Part shown: piece by piece, positions 8,001 through 15,785 of the stretch
Position numbering within the stretch: the stretch's first letter is position 1
Layout of the letters: every line of letters starts with the position of its first letter
Assembly: GCA_964457685.1 (NCBI GenBank)
Contig: CAYWFS010000009.1
Location: forward strand, 1-48,294
Origin: UMGS1696 sp964457685
Lineage (GTDB): Bacteria > Bacillota > Clostridia > Oscillospirales > CAG-272
Length of the DNA stretch: 48,294 bases
Direction: 5' to 3'
Notes under the pieces: model-generated
The model's database searches: none
The model's input: only the letters and a program-made list of their open reading frames with translations
What the model was told of the DNA's origin: nothing
Program-made: the position numbers and the translations under genes

Positions 8001-8022
8001 TAAAACAAAAAGATGGCTGTGT
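8001..8022 (+). repeat. 22-bp direct repeat, copy 2
   Basis: Exact 22-bp copy of 6980-7001, forming the left side of the terminator that ends the membrane-protein gene. The two copies are 1021 bp apart start to start. Confidence 0.85.
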
Positions 8023-8055
8023 AAGGCTTTACCTTATACATTGCCATCTTTTTTT
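8007..8055. terminator. Bidirectional terminator before the GDPD gene end
   Basis: AAAAAGATGGC (8007-8017) pairs with GCCATCTTTTT (8043-8053). The inner stem TGTGTAAGG pairs with CCTTATACA (one G-U). It serves the converging genes ending at 7922 and 8058. Confidence 0.88.
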
Positions 8056-8057
8056 GT

Positions 8058-10237
8058 TTATTTCTTTTTATGCTTTATCGCAAGGATTACGCACGCTGCC
8101 GCAGCTATCGCGATTACCGCTACTATTGCTATCACAACGGGAGTATTGCTTTTTTCCGAGGTTTTTTCTGTCTCGGCTGCTTCGTTTTCTTCGGAGGAGA
8201 TGTTTTCCGCTTCATCAGTCTCGACTTCGGGTTCTGTAACGGCTTCTGTCTCCGCGGTGATTTCTTCTTCAACCGTATCGGTGACCTCTTCGATGACCTC
8301 ATCCTCAGCGGAAATCGGTTCCGACTTCTCTGCAACCTCGACAAATTCTTCGGTGATATTTACCTTGATAAGTCCGCTTGTCGCACGGATAGGCTTGCTT
8401 ATTACGGTAGTTTTGCAAGTAGCATAAACATACGCTTCTCCCACGCTGACTCCCGTAAGGCTGTTTCCGTCTGCGGTAAGGTTTTCGCCGCCCGACACTA
8501 TCTGTATAACGGCATCGGAACCGACTTCACCGGAATAGGTCATTGTACCGAAAACATCTTCGAGGGTCTGACCTGCACCGATATTTATCTCCGTCGTTTC
8601 AAGTCCGTCTCCCACGAAACAGTACTTCACGGTATCGCTGACCCAGTTTGCATAGTTTGTGGTCATACCGTTTATACCTGTGAGGAAGTGCTTCATGAAT
8701 GTTCCCTGCTCGTTGTATGTCCACGGCCAATGTGTGATACCGTGTGCATTCATTATACGAACGTGTTCATTGTCAACTCCGTCACTGTTGTGATTGAAAG
8801 TGGTCTCGAACTTCTGAACGGTACGGATTATTGATTTGTATGTAGCCTGGTCGTTATCGTTTATGATACCGCTTGTGAGGTAGCCTATCGACATTTCGGG
8901 GAACGCTTCGTGAAGTCTGTTGATCTGTTCCTGCGAGAATGTGATAACGCTGACCTGATTTGCAATATCATACTCGTTTACAAGGCGGATGAACTCATCT
9001 ATAAGCTCTGCCTTTCCCGACTTTATCTCAACGAACAGCTGCTTGGACGAATCCATTTTCTTCCATTCGATGAAGTATTCCTCAAGAGTCGGTATTTTCC
9101 AGTCTTTGTACTTGGAATCGGTGTCAACGATGAACTGCTTCAGCTCCTCGAGAGTATAGCCTTCGATATTTCCCTCACCGTTTGTGGTACGGCTGATGTC
9201 GCTGTCGTGCATGATAACGAGAACGCCGTCCTTTGTGATGTAAATATCGTTTTCAACTATATCCGCACCCGCTTCGATTGCGTAAAGAGAGCCTTCGATA
9301 GTGTTTTCGGGATATGTGCCGGGCATACCTCTGTGACCGATTATGTATACCTGACGGGTCATGGTGTTTTTCTCGAAGTTTTCTGCAAGGTCTGTCTTAG
9401 CTCCGCTAATATCGGAAGTAACGATGCCGTTTGCACCGGAGAGAATCGCCGACATATTACCGTATTCTGTTTCGGGAGCGGTAGTCCAAACTCCGATAAG
9501 TCTTCTTTCGAGATAATCCGCATGATATTTATCGGATATTTCCTCGGGGAGAATTACAACGTGACAGCCGACGGAGTTTGCGTCTCCTCTGATTTTCATA
9601 AGGTCGTATTCGCCGTCATCGTTTTTGTAGCTGTCGTTTACACGGAGAACTGTTCNNNNNNNNNNNNNNNNNNNNNNNNNNNNNNNNNNNNNNNNNNNNN
9701 NNNNNNNNNNNNNNNNNNNNNNNNNNNNNNNNNNNNNNNNNNNNNNNNNNNNNNNAGGTCGTATTCGCCGTCATCGTTTTTGTAGCTGTCGTTTACACGG
9801 AGAACTGTTCTGCACCACACGTTTTCGGTGATTGCCGTATTGAGAAGAGATGTATCCTCCGACACGATGAACAGGTCGTTAATTCCGCTTAAATCGGCAA
9901 GAAGTGCGTTAAGCTCATCCGCAGTCGTTACCTCAAACGCGGGTATCGTGTTTCCTATGAGAGAATCAACCTCAGCGGCACTTCCGACAACGGTACCGTC
10001 TTCAAGCACTGCTTTACCCTCGCCGTTTACCTTGAATATTGCCGTATCGGGGGAGATTGCTCCTATGCTGTCAAGCTGTTCGGCGGTGTTTATTTCCGTA
10101 ACGAGAGTAGGGGCGGTAAATACGTTTGTTTCAAGCTCAGACTGTATCTTGATTCCGCTTGCATAGGCAGAGAACGCAAGTGTGCCGAGCATTACCGATG
10201 CAAGTACGGCAGACGCAATTTTTTTGATAGATTTCAT
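8058..10237 (-). CDS. Cell-surface glycerophosphodiester phosphodiesterase (interrupted by an artificial gap)
   Basis: Start is ATG at 10237 (MKSIKKIASAV...), followed by a Sec signal peptide ending near AFSAYA. A GDPD domain carries HRGMPGTYPENT, then ENDIYITKDG and MHDSDISRTTNGEG, the His-Arg/Glu-Asp/His active site. Ahead of it is a stretch resembling a catalytically empty GDPD-like half. After it come a small Ig-like region, a Glu/Thr-rich stalk, one transmembrane helix and a basic KHKKK end, so the enzyme is tethered outside the membrane. It hydrolyses glycerophosphodiesters to glycerol-3-phosphate plus alcohol. The 100-N gap at 9656 breaks the frame, but collapsing the 55-bp duplicate restores one frame of 675 codons (...GEYDLMKIRG...). 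Confidence 0.87.
9656..9755. other. Assembly gap (100 N) with 55-bp duplicated flanks
   Basis: 9601-9655 and 9756-9810 are identical 55-bp sequences. Deleting 155 bp restores the GDPD frame. Same overlap length as at 5499, so the same assembly artefact. Confidence 0.93.
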
Positions 10238-10249
10238 TTTTCTGTCCTC

Positions 10250-10334
10250 AAAAAACGGGAGATGACCGAACCGCCATCCCGAGCCGCCGACAGCCAAGTC
10301 TGCATTTCGGGGGACGGTTCATATGCCACCTCCC
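10250..10334 (-). terminator. Terminator-like long hairpin between the LamG and GDPD genes
   Basis: On the minus strand a GGGAGGTG...CATCTCCC outer stem and a GAACCG...CGGTTC inner stem are followed by a T-run (complement of 10250-10255). It ends only about 12 bases before the GDPD start codon, so it may act as an attenuator of GDPD as well as the terminator of the LamG gene. It shares a TGAACCGYCC core with the hairpin at 6988-7050. Confidence 0.65.
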
Positions 10335-10360
10335 ATTTTACCAACTGATTTTATTTTGTT

Positions 10361-11383
10361 TTATCTGGACTTCTTTGTAACAGCGTAGCCTGCCGCAGAT
10401 ACGATAGCGGTAACAGCGGCGATAACACCGAAGTCAAAGGTCTGAGGAGCTTCTTCTGTCTCAACAGTTTCTTTGGTTTCAACAGTCTCTGCTGTTTCAA
10501 CTGTTTCTTCGGTTTCAACGGTTTCGGTTACTTCTGTTTCTGTGGTTTCTACAGTTTCTGTAGTCTCTGTGGTTTCTGTAGCCTCTGTAGCAACTTCTTC
10601 TGTAGCTTCGGTAGCTGTTTCTTCTGTTGTAGCAACTTCTTCTGTTGTTGTAGCAGACGCTGTGAAGTACTTAGCCTGGTCTGCCGCTACGTTCTGAGCT
10701 ACCTGGTCTGCTGTAAGAGCGATTGTGTAGTAACGGATGCTGTAAACATCGCCTTCCCAGTTACGGGAGTCTTCGGGGTGTCCGAGGAAGAATGTGTCCG
10801 CACCGATATTGCTTGTGGGGAACTGCTGGTCGATAAGCTCACCGTCAACGTAGAGGTTACATTCAGCTTCTTCAACGTCGTAGGTTATTGTGATAGTAGA
10901 GTTTGTTACAAAATCTGTACCGCCTGCAACCTTAGGTCTGGAGTTGCCTGCGTTCTTGAATTCGATATAGTCACCCGCTGTACGGATAAAGAGGGAGAAG
11001 TTATCGTTTGTGGAGTTAAGAAGTGTGTTAAAGGATGTGCCGAGACCTGTAAATTCACCGATTGTGATTTCAACGGAGAACTGGTCGCCGTTTACTACAT
11101 CAACGAGAGAATCATCGAAGAAGCAGTATGCGGAGTTTACATGGTAAGCGTTATCTGTCCAGTAGTTTGTTTCATCAATGTCAACCTCGAAATCGATGCT
11201 GTTTCCGGAAACGTCCTTCCATGTTTCTGTGGTGCTGTCATGACCGTCACCTACGTTGTTGACTGCGTCATAATAAGCGGCGAGACCGTCTGTAACTACG
11301 GTAGTGTCTTCTGCGGCGGCAGTAACAGCGAGAGTCGATACAGCTGTAAGACCTGCGAGAAGAATAGCGAGAATTTTCTTCAT
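10361..11383 (-). CDS. LamG/concanavalin-like surface protein with Thr-Glu-Val stalk
   Basis: 340 residues. Signal peptide MKKILAILLAGLTAVSTLAVTAAA. Residues 28-235 look like a LamG-type jelly roll: GLAAYYDAVNN, TWKDVSGNSIDFEV, QFSVEITIGEF, YVDGELIDQQ and YSIRYYTIALTADQV are all typical. Then about 75 residues of imperfect TETVETTE repeats form a stalk, and FGVIAAVTAIVSAAGYAVTKKSR is a C-terminal hydrophobic anchor with basic end. No LPxTG is visible. Probably a wall-exposed carbohydrate- or adhesin-type protein. It has a strong promoter at 11506-11534 and a structured 5' leader. The GDPD protein downstream on the same strand has the same anchor design. Confidence 0.82.
   Translation of the reverse strand: MKKILAILLAGLTAVSTLAVTAAAEDTTVVTDGLAAYYDAVNNVGDGHDSTTETWKDVSGNSIDFEVDIDETNYWTDNAYHVNSAYCFFDDSLVDVVNGDQFSVEITIGEFTGLGTSFNTLLNSTNDNFSLFIRTAGDYIEFKNAGNSRPKVAGGTDFVTNSTITITYDVEEAECNLYVDGELIDQQFPTSNIGADTFFLGHPEDSRNWEGDVYSIRYYTIALTADQVAQNVAADQAKYFTASATTTEEVATTEETATEATEEVATEATETTETTETVETTETEVTETVETEETVETAETVETKETVETEEAPQTFDFGVIAAVTAIVSAAGYAVTKKSR
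10455..10650. repeat. Imperfect tandem repeats encoding the Thr/Glu/Val stalk
   Basis: Short degenerate units (variants of TCTGTAGTTTCAACG) repeat through the 3' part of the LamG-like gene and translate to TETVETTE-like units. Such arrays can change length by slippage. Confidence 0.7.
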
Positions 11384-11445
11384 GGTAAAAGAATCCTTTC
11401 GTTTGTTTATTTTTAAGTTTTTACGAAACTTTTTTCAGTCTTGTG

Positions 11446-11487
11446 AAATGCATATCATTTATGCATTTAATGCACCGGCGACACATA
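11446..11487 (-). promoter_or_regulatory. Inverted repeats in the LamG-gene leader
   Basis: Downstream of the promoter, the leader has AAATGCAT/ATGCATTT (7-base loop, about 11446-11468); just upstream of that are GCACC...GGTGC arms (about 11472-11499). They could be a regulator site or mRNA-stabilising hairpins. Confidence 0.4.
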
Positions 11488-11505
11488 ATCATCGGGTGCA
11501 AGTCA

Positions 11506-11534
11506 ATGATAGCACATTTTCCTCCGTTTGTCAA
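11506..11534 (-). promoter_or_regulatory. Sigma-A promoter of the LamG-like gene
   Basis: Minus strand: -35 TTGACA (complement of 11529-11534), 17-bp spacer ending TGC, -10 TATCAT (complement of 11506-11511). The leader is about 120 nt long. Confidence 0.75.
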
Positions 11535-11665
11535 CAAAAATAACAAATCAAAGAAATTTTTTCTTGATTATTACACCTATTTTACATATGCGTTGTCGAA
11601 AATTTAATTTATAAACTGTTTTCGAGACATTGTTTTTTCACAAATTAAAGCGTCAGTCGAAATGT

Positions 11666-12829
11666 TTACTTGCCGTAGCTTCCTTCTGTATCGAATACAA
11701 TGCCGCTGTCCTCTTTTCTGCGTGAGGTCTTTATTTTTTCGCGGAGATGTTCCCAGAATGCTTCACCGTCGTTCGGAAGCTCTACCCACTCACCCGTCCA
11801 TGAGGAAAGCATCATTGCGTTCGAGATTGAAAGTCCGTTTATACCCTCATATCCCGGTGCAAGAAGCTCTTCGCCGTAGAGAATATGGTTTGTGAAGTTT
11901 TTGAGGATTCCGACGTGCTGTTCTCCTCCGCCGTTTTCGATAACTATCTCCTCGGTGTGGTTTCCGATTCTTGCAAAGCCTTCTTTTGTTGTGAACGTGA
12001 ACTCTCTTTCGTCAACATCGAGCTTCGTGTACATAAGTCTTCCCGATTCGTAAACGAGCTTACCCTTGGAGCCTGTTATCTCAAGTCGGTTTGTGCCGGG
12101 ATATTCACCTGTTGTGGTAATGAACACACCCGTAGCACCGTTCGGATATTTAGCCATTGCGGTAACATCGTCCTCTACCTCAATATCGTGATACTTACCG
12201 TACTCACAGTTTGCGTAAATTGAAGACGGCATACCGAATATCCACTGCCAGAGGTCGAGATTATGCGGACACTGATTGAGAAGAACTCCTCCTCCCTCTC
12301 CTGCCCATGTAGCTCTCCAGCCGCCGCTGTTGTAGTAAGCCTGAGATCTGTACCAGTCGGTTATAATCCACACGCATCTTTTAAGCTCACCGAGAGTGCC
12401 GTTTTTAACCATCTCACGCATTTTCTGATAGAGCTTGTTTGTACGCTGATTGTACATTATACCGAATACCTTACCGCTTTTCTTTGCCGCATCCATAAGC
12501 GGATAAATACTCTTTGTGTAAACTCCGATAGGCTTTTCGGAAAGCACATGAAGTCCGTTTTCAAATGCGTCTATGCCGATTATCGGGTGATAGTAGTGCG
12601 GAGTCGCAATCATAACCGCGTCAACGAGTCCGCTCTTTATCATTTCGTGGGAATCCGCAAAATACTCGACCTTATCCGCACATATTCCTCTTGCCCAGTC
12701 AAGTCTTTCGGGTTTAATATCGCAGACTGCGGTAAGTGTAGCACCGGGAACATCTCCGCCGAAAAGATTCTTTACATGACTTGAACCCATGTTACCGAGT
12801 CCGACAACGCCGAATCTTACATTTTCCAT
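11666..12829 (-). CDS. Gfo/Idh/MocA family NAD(P)-dependent oxidoreductase
   Basis: 387 residues; ATG at 12829 preceded by ACGGAGGTAATTTT. The N-terminal Rossmann fold has GVVGLGNMGSSHVKNL (7-22), the family EKPIG motif (98-102), and a C-terminal GFO_IDH_MocA domain with NQCPHNLDLWQW, whose His is the usual catalytic or substrate-binding residue. These enzymes oxidise or epimerise sugars, inositols or sugar-nucleotide derivatives; the substrate cannot be assigned. It has its own promoter at 12875-12903. Neighbouring beta-helix glycosidase and SGNH hydrolase genes suggest glycan breakdown. Confidence 0.92.
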   Translation of the reverse strand: MENVRFGVVGLGNMGSSHVKNLFGGDVPGATLTAVCDIKPERLDWARGICADKVEYFADSHEMIKSGLVDAVMIATPHYYHPIIGIDAFENGLHVLSEKPIGVYTKSIYPLMDAAKKSGKVFGIMYNQRTNKLYQKMREMVKNGTLGELKRCVWIITDWYRSQAYYNSGGWRATWAGEGGGVLLNQCPHNLDLWQWIFGMPSSIYANCEYGKYHDIEVEDDVTAMAKYPNGATGVFITTTGEYPGTNRLEITGSKGKLVYESGRLMYTKLDVDEREFTFTTKEGFARIGNHTEEIVIENGGGEQHVGILKNFTNHILYGEELLAPGYEGINGLSISNAMMLSSWTGEWVELPNDGEAFWEHLREKIKTSRRKEDSGIVFDTEGSYGK

Positions 12830-12874
12830 AAAATTACCTCCGTTTCATTTATATGACCGTATTGTGATGAAACA

Positions 12875-12903
12875 ATTATACAACGCAGGTCTTGTTTTTT
12901 CAA
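12875..12903 (-). promoter_or_regulatory. Sigma-A promoter of the Gfo/Idh/MocA gene
   Basis: Minus strand: -35 TTGAAA (complement of 12898-12903), 17-bp spacer, -10 TATAAT (complement of 12875-12880). Confidence 0.75.
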
Positions 12904-12939
12904 GTGATTTTGTAAAAAATATAAATATGCGTCTATGAC

Positions 12940-13851
12940 TTATTCCGCAAAATCGTCTCTGTGTTCCTCGAAGAAATCAAAGAATGTTCTTACGTTTTCA
13001 AGCTCCGTCCACGGTGTCACCATGGGAGGTATAATATCGAGGTCGTATATCTTCGCACGTCTGAGCGAAAGAATGAACGGCGAATGAGTTGATATAATGA
13101 ACTGACAACCGTGGTTTCTTACGCTGTCCTCGATAAAGTATTTAAGCTGTAGCTGATTTTGCGGAGACAGGCTGTTTTCAGGCTCATCGAGGAGGTAGAG
13201 AGCGTTATCCTGCACATTCTCCACAAAATATGCAAGAGCCGACTCACCGTTTGACCTTTCCTGCACGTTTCCCATTAGATTTTTTCGTATGTAAGAGGAT
13301 TGCGTCAGGTGTTTTTTGCGGAGTGCAGCGGTTTTTGACCATCTTTCGTAGTCCTCAAGACCGTTCAGCTGATTTACAAGCTCAGGGTCTCTTGCCGAAA
13401 TATACTCGGAAATCAGCTCGTTTCTGCGACCGTCTATGCCGTCATTCAGTCGTCTTGTCGTAAGCACTCTTTCAAACACGTCATCGCTTGTTATTATTTT
13501 GCTGTCCGTGGGAGGTGTCTTTATACTTCTGTCGGCATACTTATAGTCGCAAAGCTCAAGATAATCCTCGAAAAAGTCGCTTCTGTTGAATACGGTTTCA
13601 CGCTTCAGTCCGAGACTTTCGGATATTACGTTAAGGATTGTGCTTTTTCCGCTTCCGTTGTTTCCGCAGAATATCGTTATATCGGAAAATTCAAAGGTCG
13701 GAAGCTCACGGTCACGGAACAAATCAAAAGGATACTTGGAAGAATATACAGTGCGATAATTCTTGGTCTTGAAGTTCGGATTTCTTACGGGGTCGAAGAA
13801 TAAATCCTCTTTTTCTCGTGTGGGCAATGAAAACTCAGAAAGATATATCAT
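12940..13851 (-). CDS. AAA family ATPase (ABC-ATPase fold, stand-alone)
   Basis: 303 residues; ATG at 13851 with AAAGGAGGAAGAGAT immediately upstream. Walker A is GNNGSGKST (63-71), an ABC-like signature SNGESALAYF (200-209), Walker B ALYLLDEPE (217-225) and the H-loop ISTHSPFIL. There is no transmembrane domain, so it is not a transporter. It resembles small predicted ATPases of the SMC/RecF-like AAA group (some linked to OLD-type defence or DNA repair). No nuclease or TOPRIM gene adjoins it; it lies 42 bp downstream of the GH110-like gene on the same strand, possibly in one transcript. Function unknown. Confidence 0.85.
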   Translation of the reverse strand: MIYLSEFSLPTREKEDLFFDPVRNPNFKTKNYRTVYSSKYPFDLFRDRELPTFEFSDITIFCGNNGSGKSTILNVISESLGLKRETVFNRSDFFEDYLELCDYKYADRSIKTPPTDSKIITSDDVFERVLTTRRLNDGIDGRRNELISEYISARDPELVNQLNGLEDYERWSKTAALRKKHLTQSSYIRKNLMGNVQERSNGESALAYFVENVQDNALYLLDEPENSLSPQNQLQLKYFIEDSVRNHGCQFIISTHSPFILSLRRAKIYDLDIIPPMVTPWTELENVRTFFDFFEEHRDDFAE

Positions 13852-13893
13852 ATCTCTTCCTCCTTTATTTATAAAGCTTTAGCAGAACCTGTT

Positions 13894-15624
13894 TTATATC
13901 TCCGTATTTTCGCAATTTGAGGTGCTTATACGTTTTATCGAGAACTCTCCTATCCAATCGTTGTCTCTGCATACTACGTTACGGCAGTACGACAGCTTTA
14001 TGAGGGAGTCACCGGGATGCCACTTTTCAGCCGATGTACTTTTGAATATTCTGTTATCGGTGAAGTAAAGTCCGTCGGTCGAGAAGCCGTAAAGCACGGG
14101 TGTGTCGGGAGTGTCGAATATATTGTCGTGTATTCGGATGTTTTTGTGATACGGGGTTTTTGTGTCGGGATTCGGAACAACGGGGCAAATGCTGATAATA
14201 CCTTCGCAGAACTGATACATGGACGAGAGGCAAGAATCCGAGAACACGTTTCCGCATATTTCGACATCGTGGCACTCACCGGATTCATACCAGTAGTTAG
14301 AATCTCCCGCAACAAGTATAGCGGAACCCGAGGACTGGAAGAGGTTATTCGCAATTCGTACAGGCTTCGGTGTCGAGACGAGGATTCCTCTTGCACGACA
14401 GCTTCCGAATCGGTTGTTTGTGCAGACAAATGCGGCGGTGTTCGTCATGTTGTCGAGGGAAAGCGATACGGGGTTACGGGAACGTATTTCCTCGCTTACG
14501 GGAGAATCAAACTTGATTGTAAACAGTGCGTTCGATTCGAGGGTATAGCTTTCGGCAGTTGCGTGTGCGGTCTGAGTCATTGAAGCACGGTCGATGAACA
14601 CAATATCATCCCCTGCCTTTGCCCAATAAAGGAAAGCACAAGCCTGATGGTGCATATAACGGCATCTGAGTGTGCGTTCGTCAAGCCATTCCACACCGGT
14701 TACACAGCAGCTGTGTACGTTTATCGGGTCATCCATAAGTCCGAGGAAGCTGCATTCGGTTATTGTCACAGTACCCGAGCAACAGGTTATGTGCATACCG
14801 TCATCACGTCCGTTTACTATCTGTCGTCCCGCAGCCTTGTTCGGAGTGAAGTTTACACGGCGATATGTGAGAGTGTCGCAGAACTGTGCAAGGCATCCGA
14901 GACCTCCGCAGCTGTATACGTTTACGTCCTCTACTGTTATATTCTTGCACTTTTCGGTAAATATACCTGCGTGCTGACGTTCGTTGTGTCGGAGAACTAT
15001 TATGTTTCCTATAGCGGTATTCGGGTGATTTGCGGCGAATCTGTACACGTTATCCCCACGCACTTCCACAAGTCCGCCGAGTGAGAAGTTGTCTCCGGTT
15101 GTACGTCTTACGGTATGTGTCTCTGCGTCAAACTGCATCTGACCCCATGTCTTTACCTCTGCCCACTCATCGTTTCCGAGGTCAAATTCGACATTGTTCT
15201 CCCCTACTCTGTGCGGAAATGCTACGGGGTCAATGTAGAGGTCAACGTAGTCCTCGCCATATTCACGAACGATACCCTCTGAGACAAGCGGCTTTTTCCA
15301 GTCGATAACGAAATTCTTCATAACTACGTTTTCGCAGTCAAGCATGGTCACCGCCTGCATTTGTCCTGCGTAAAGAAGTCTAGCACCGTTACCGTTGAGT
15401 GTCACGTTTTTCATTCCATCGAGAAGCATACCGAGCTTTCTCTGCGGAAGAACATCGGTGTTTGAAAGTCTGAGGTCACGGGTTATTTTCGGAGTAAAGA
15501 AATACTCTCCGTCCTCGAAAACAAACTCCGTATCGCATTTATTGTTTGCAAAAAGCTCACAGAGGGCAAGTGTACAATCCTCTCCGGGAACAATACCGTA
15601 ATCTCTTAAAAATAAAGTTTTCAT
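13894..15624 (-). CDS. Right-handed beta-helix protein, GH110-like alpha-1,3-galactosidase candidate
   Basis: 576 residues with repeated beta-helix rungs (MKNVTLNGNGARLLY, CENVVMKNFVIDW, CKNITVEDVNVYSCGG, NNLFQSSGSAILV, VEICGNVFSDS). NGRDDGMHITCCSG (271-284) and LMDDPINVH (296-304) recall GH110 enzymes, which remove the terminal alpha-1,3-galactose of blood-group B and related glycans. The GH110 assignment is from remembered motifs, not a search. Unlike most characterised GH110 enzymes it has no signal peptide (begins MKTLFLRDYGIVPG), so it would act on imported oligosaccharides. The promoter is at 15665-15693. The fucU-type mutarotase elsewhere in the window would suit use of fucosylated blood-group glycans. 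Confidence 0.72.
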   Translation of the reverse strand: MKTLFLRDYGIVPGEDCTLALCELFANNKCDTEFVFEDGEYFFTPKITRDLRLSNTDVLPQRKLGMLLDGMKNVTLNGNGARLLYAGQMQAVTMLDCENVVMKNFVIDWKKPLVSEGIVREYGEDYVDLYIDPVAFPHRVGENNVEFDLGNDEWAEVKTWGQMQFDAETHTVRRTTGDNFSLGGLVEVRGDNVYRFAANHPNTAIGNIIVLRHNERQHAGIFTEKCKNITVEDVNVYSCGGLGCLAQFCDTLTYRRVNFTPNKAAGRQIVNGRDDGMHITCCSGTVTITECSFLGLMDDPINVHSCCVTGVEWLDERTLRCRYMHHQACAFLYWAKAGDDIVFIDRASMTQTAHATAESYTLESNALFTIKFDSPVSEEIRSRNPVSLSLDNMTNTAAFVCTNNRFGSCRARGILVSTPKPVRIANNLFQSSGSAILVAGDSNYWYESGECHDVEICGNVFSDSCLSSMYQFCEGIISICPVVPNPDTKTPYHKNIRIHDNIFDTPDTPVLYGFSTDGLYFTDNRIFKSTSAEKWHPGDSLIKLSYCRNVVCRDNDWIGEFSIKRISTSNCENTEI

Positions 15625-15664
15625 TGGTTTCTTACCTCACGCCTACATTTTTTCATCTGATTAG

Positions 15665-15693
15665 ATTGTATCATGTATTTACTTTATTTGCAA
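15665..15693 (-). promoter_or_regulatory. Sigma-A promoter of the beta-helix glycosidase gene
   Basis: Minus strand: -35 TTGCAA (15688-15693), 17-bp spacer ending TGA, -10 TACAAT (complement of 15665-15670). Confidence 0.7.
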
Positions 15694-15696
15694 CAG

Positions 15697-15771
15697 AAAA
15701 AAGCATTACTTAACCGATTCCCAAAATTTCGACAAAAAATCCAACGAAACTGTGGTCGGTAGTAATGCTTT
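15697..15771 (-). terminator. Terminator of the M42 peptidase gene
   Basis: AGCATTACTtAaCCGA on one side pairs with TCGGTAGTAATGCT on the other across a long loop; the minus-strand 3' side runs into TTTTTT. It directly abuts the promoter of the next gene. Confidence 0.8.
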
Positions 15772-15785
15772 CCTTTGTTCTTACA

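Noticed and set aside
10455..10650. Short repeats as a CRISPR array
   Set aside because: They are degenerate, lack unique spacers, and are in-frame codons for a Thr/Glu/Val stalk.
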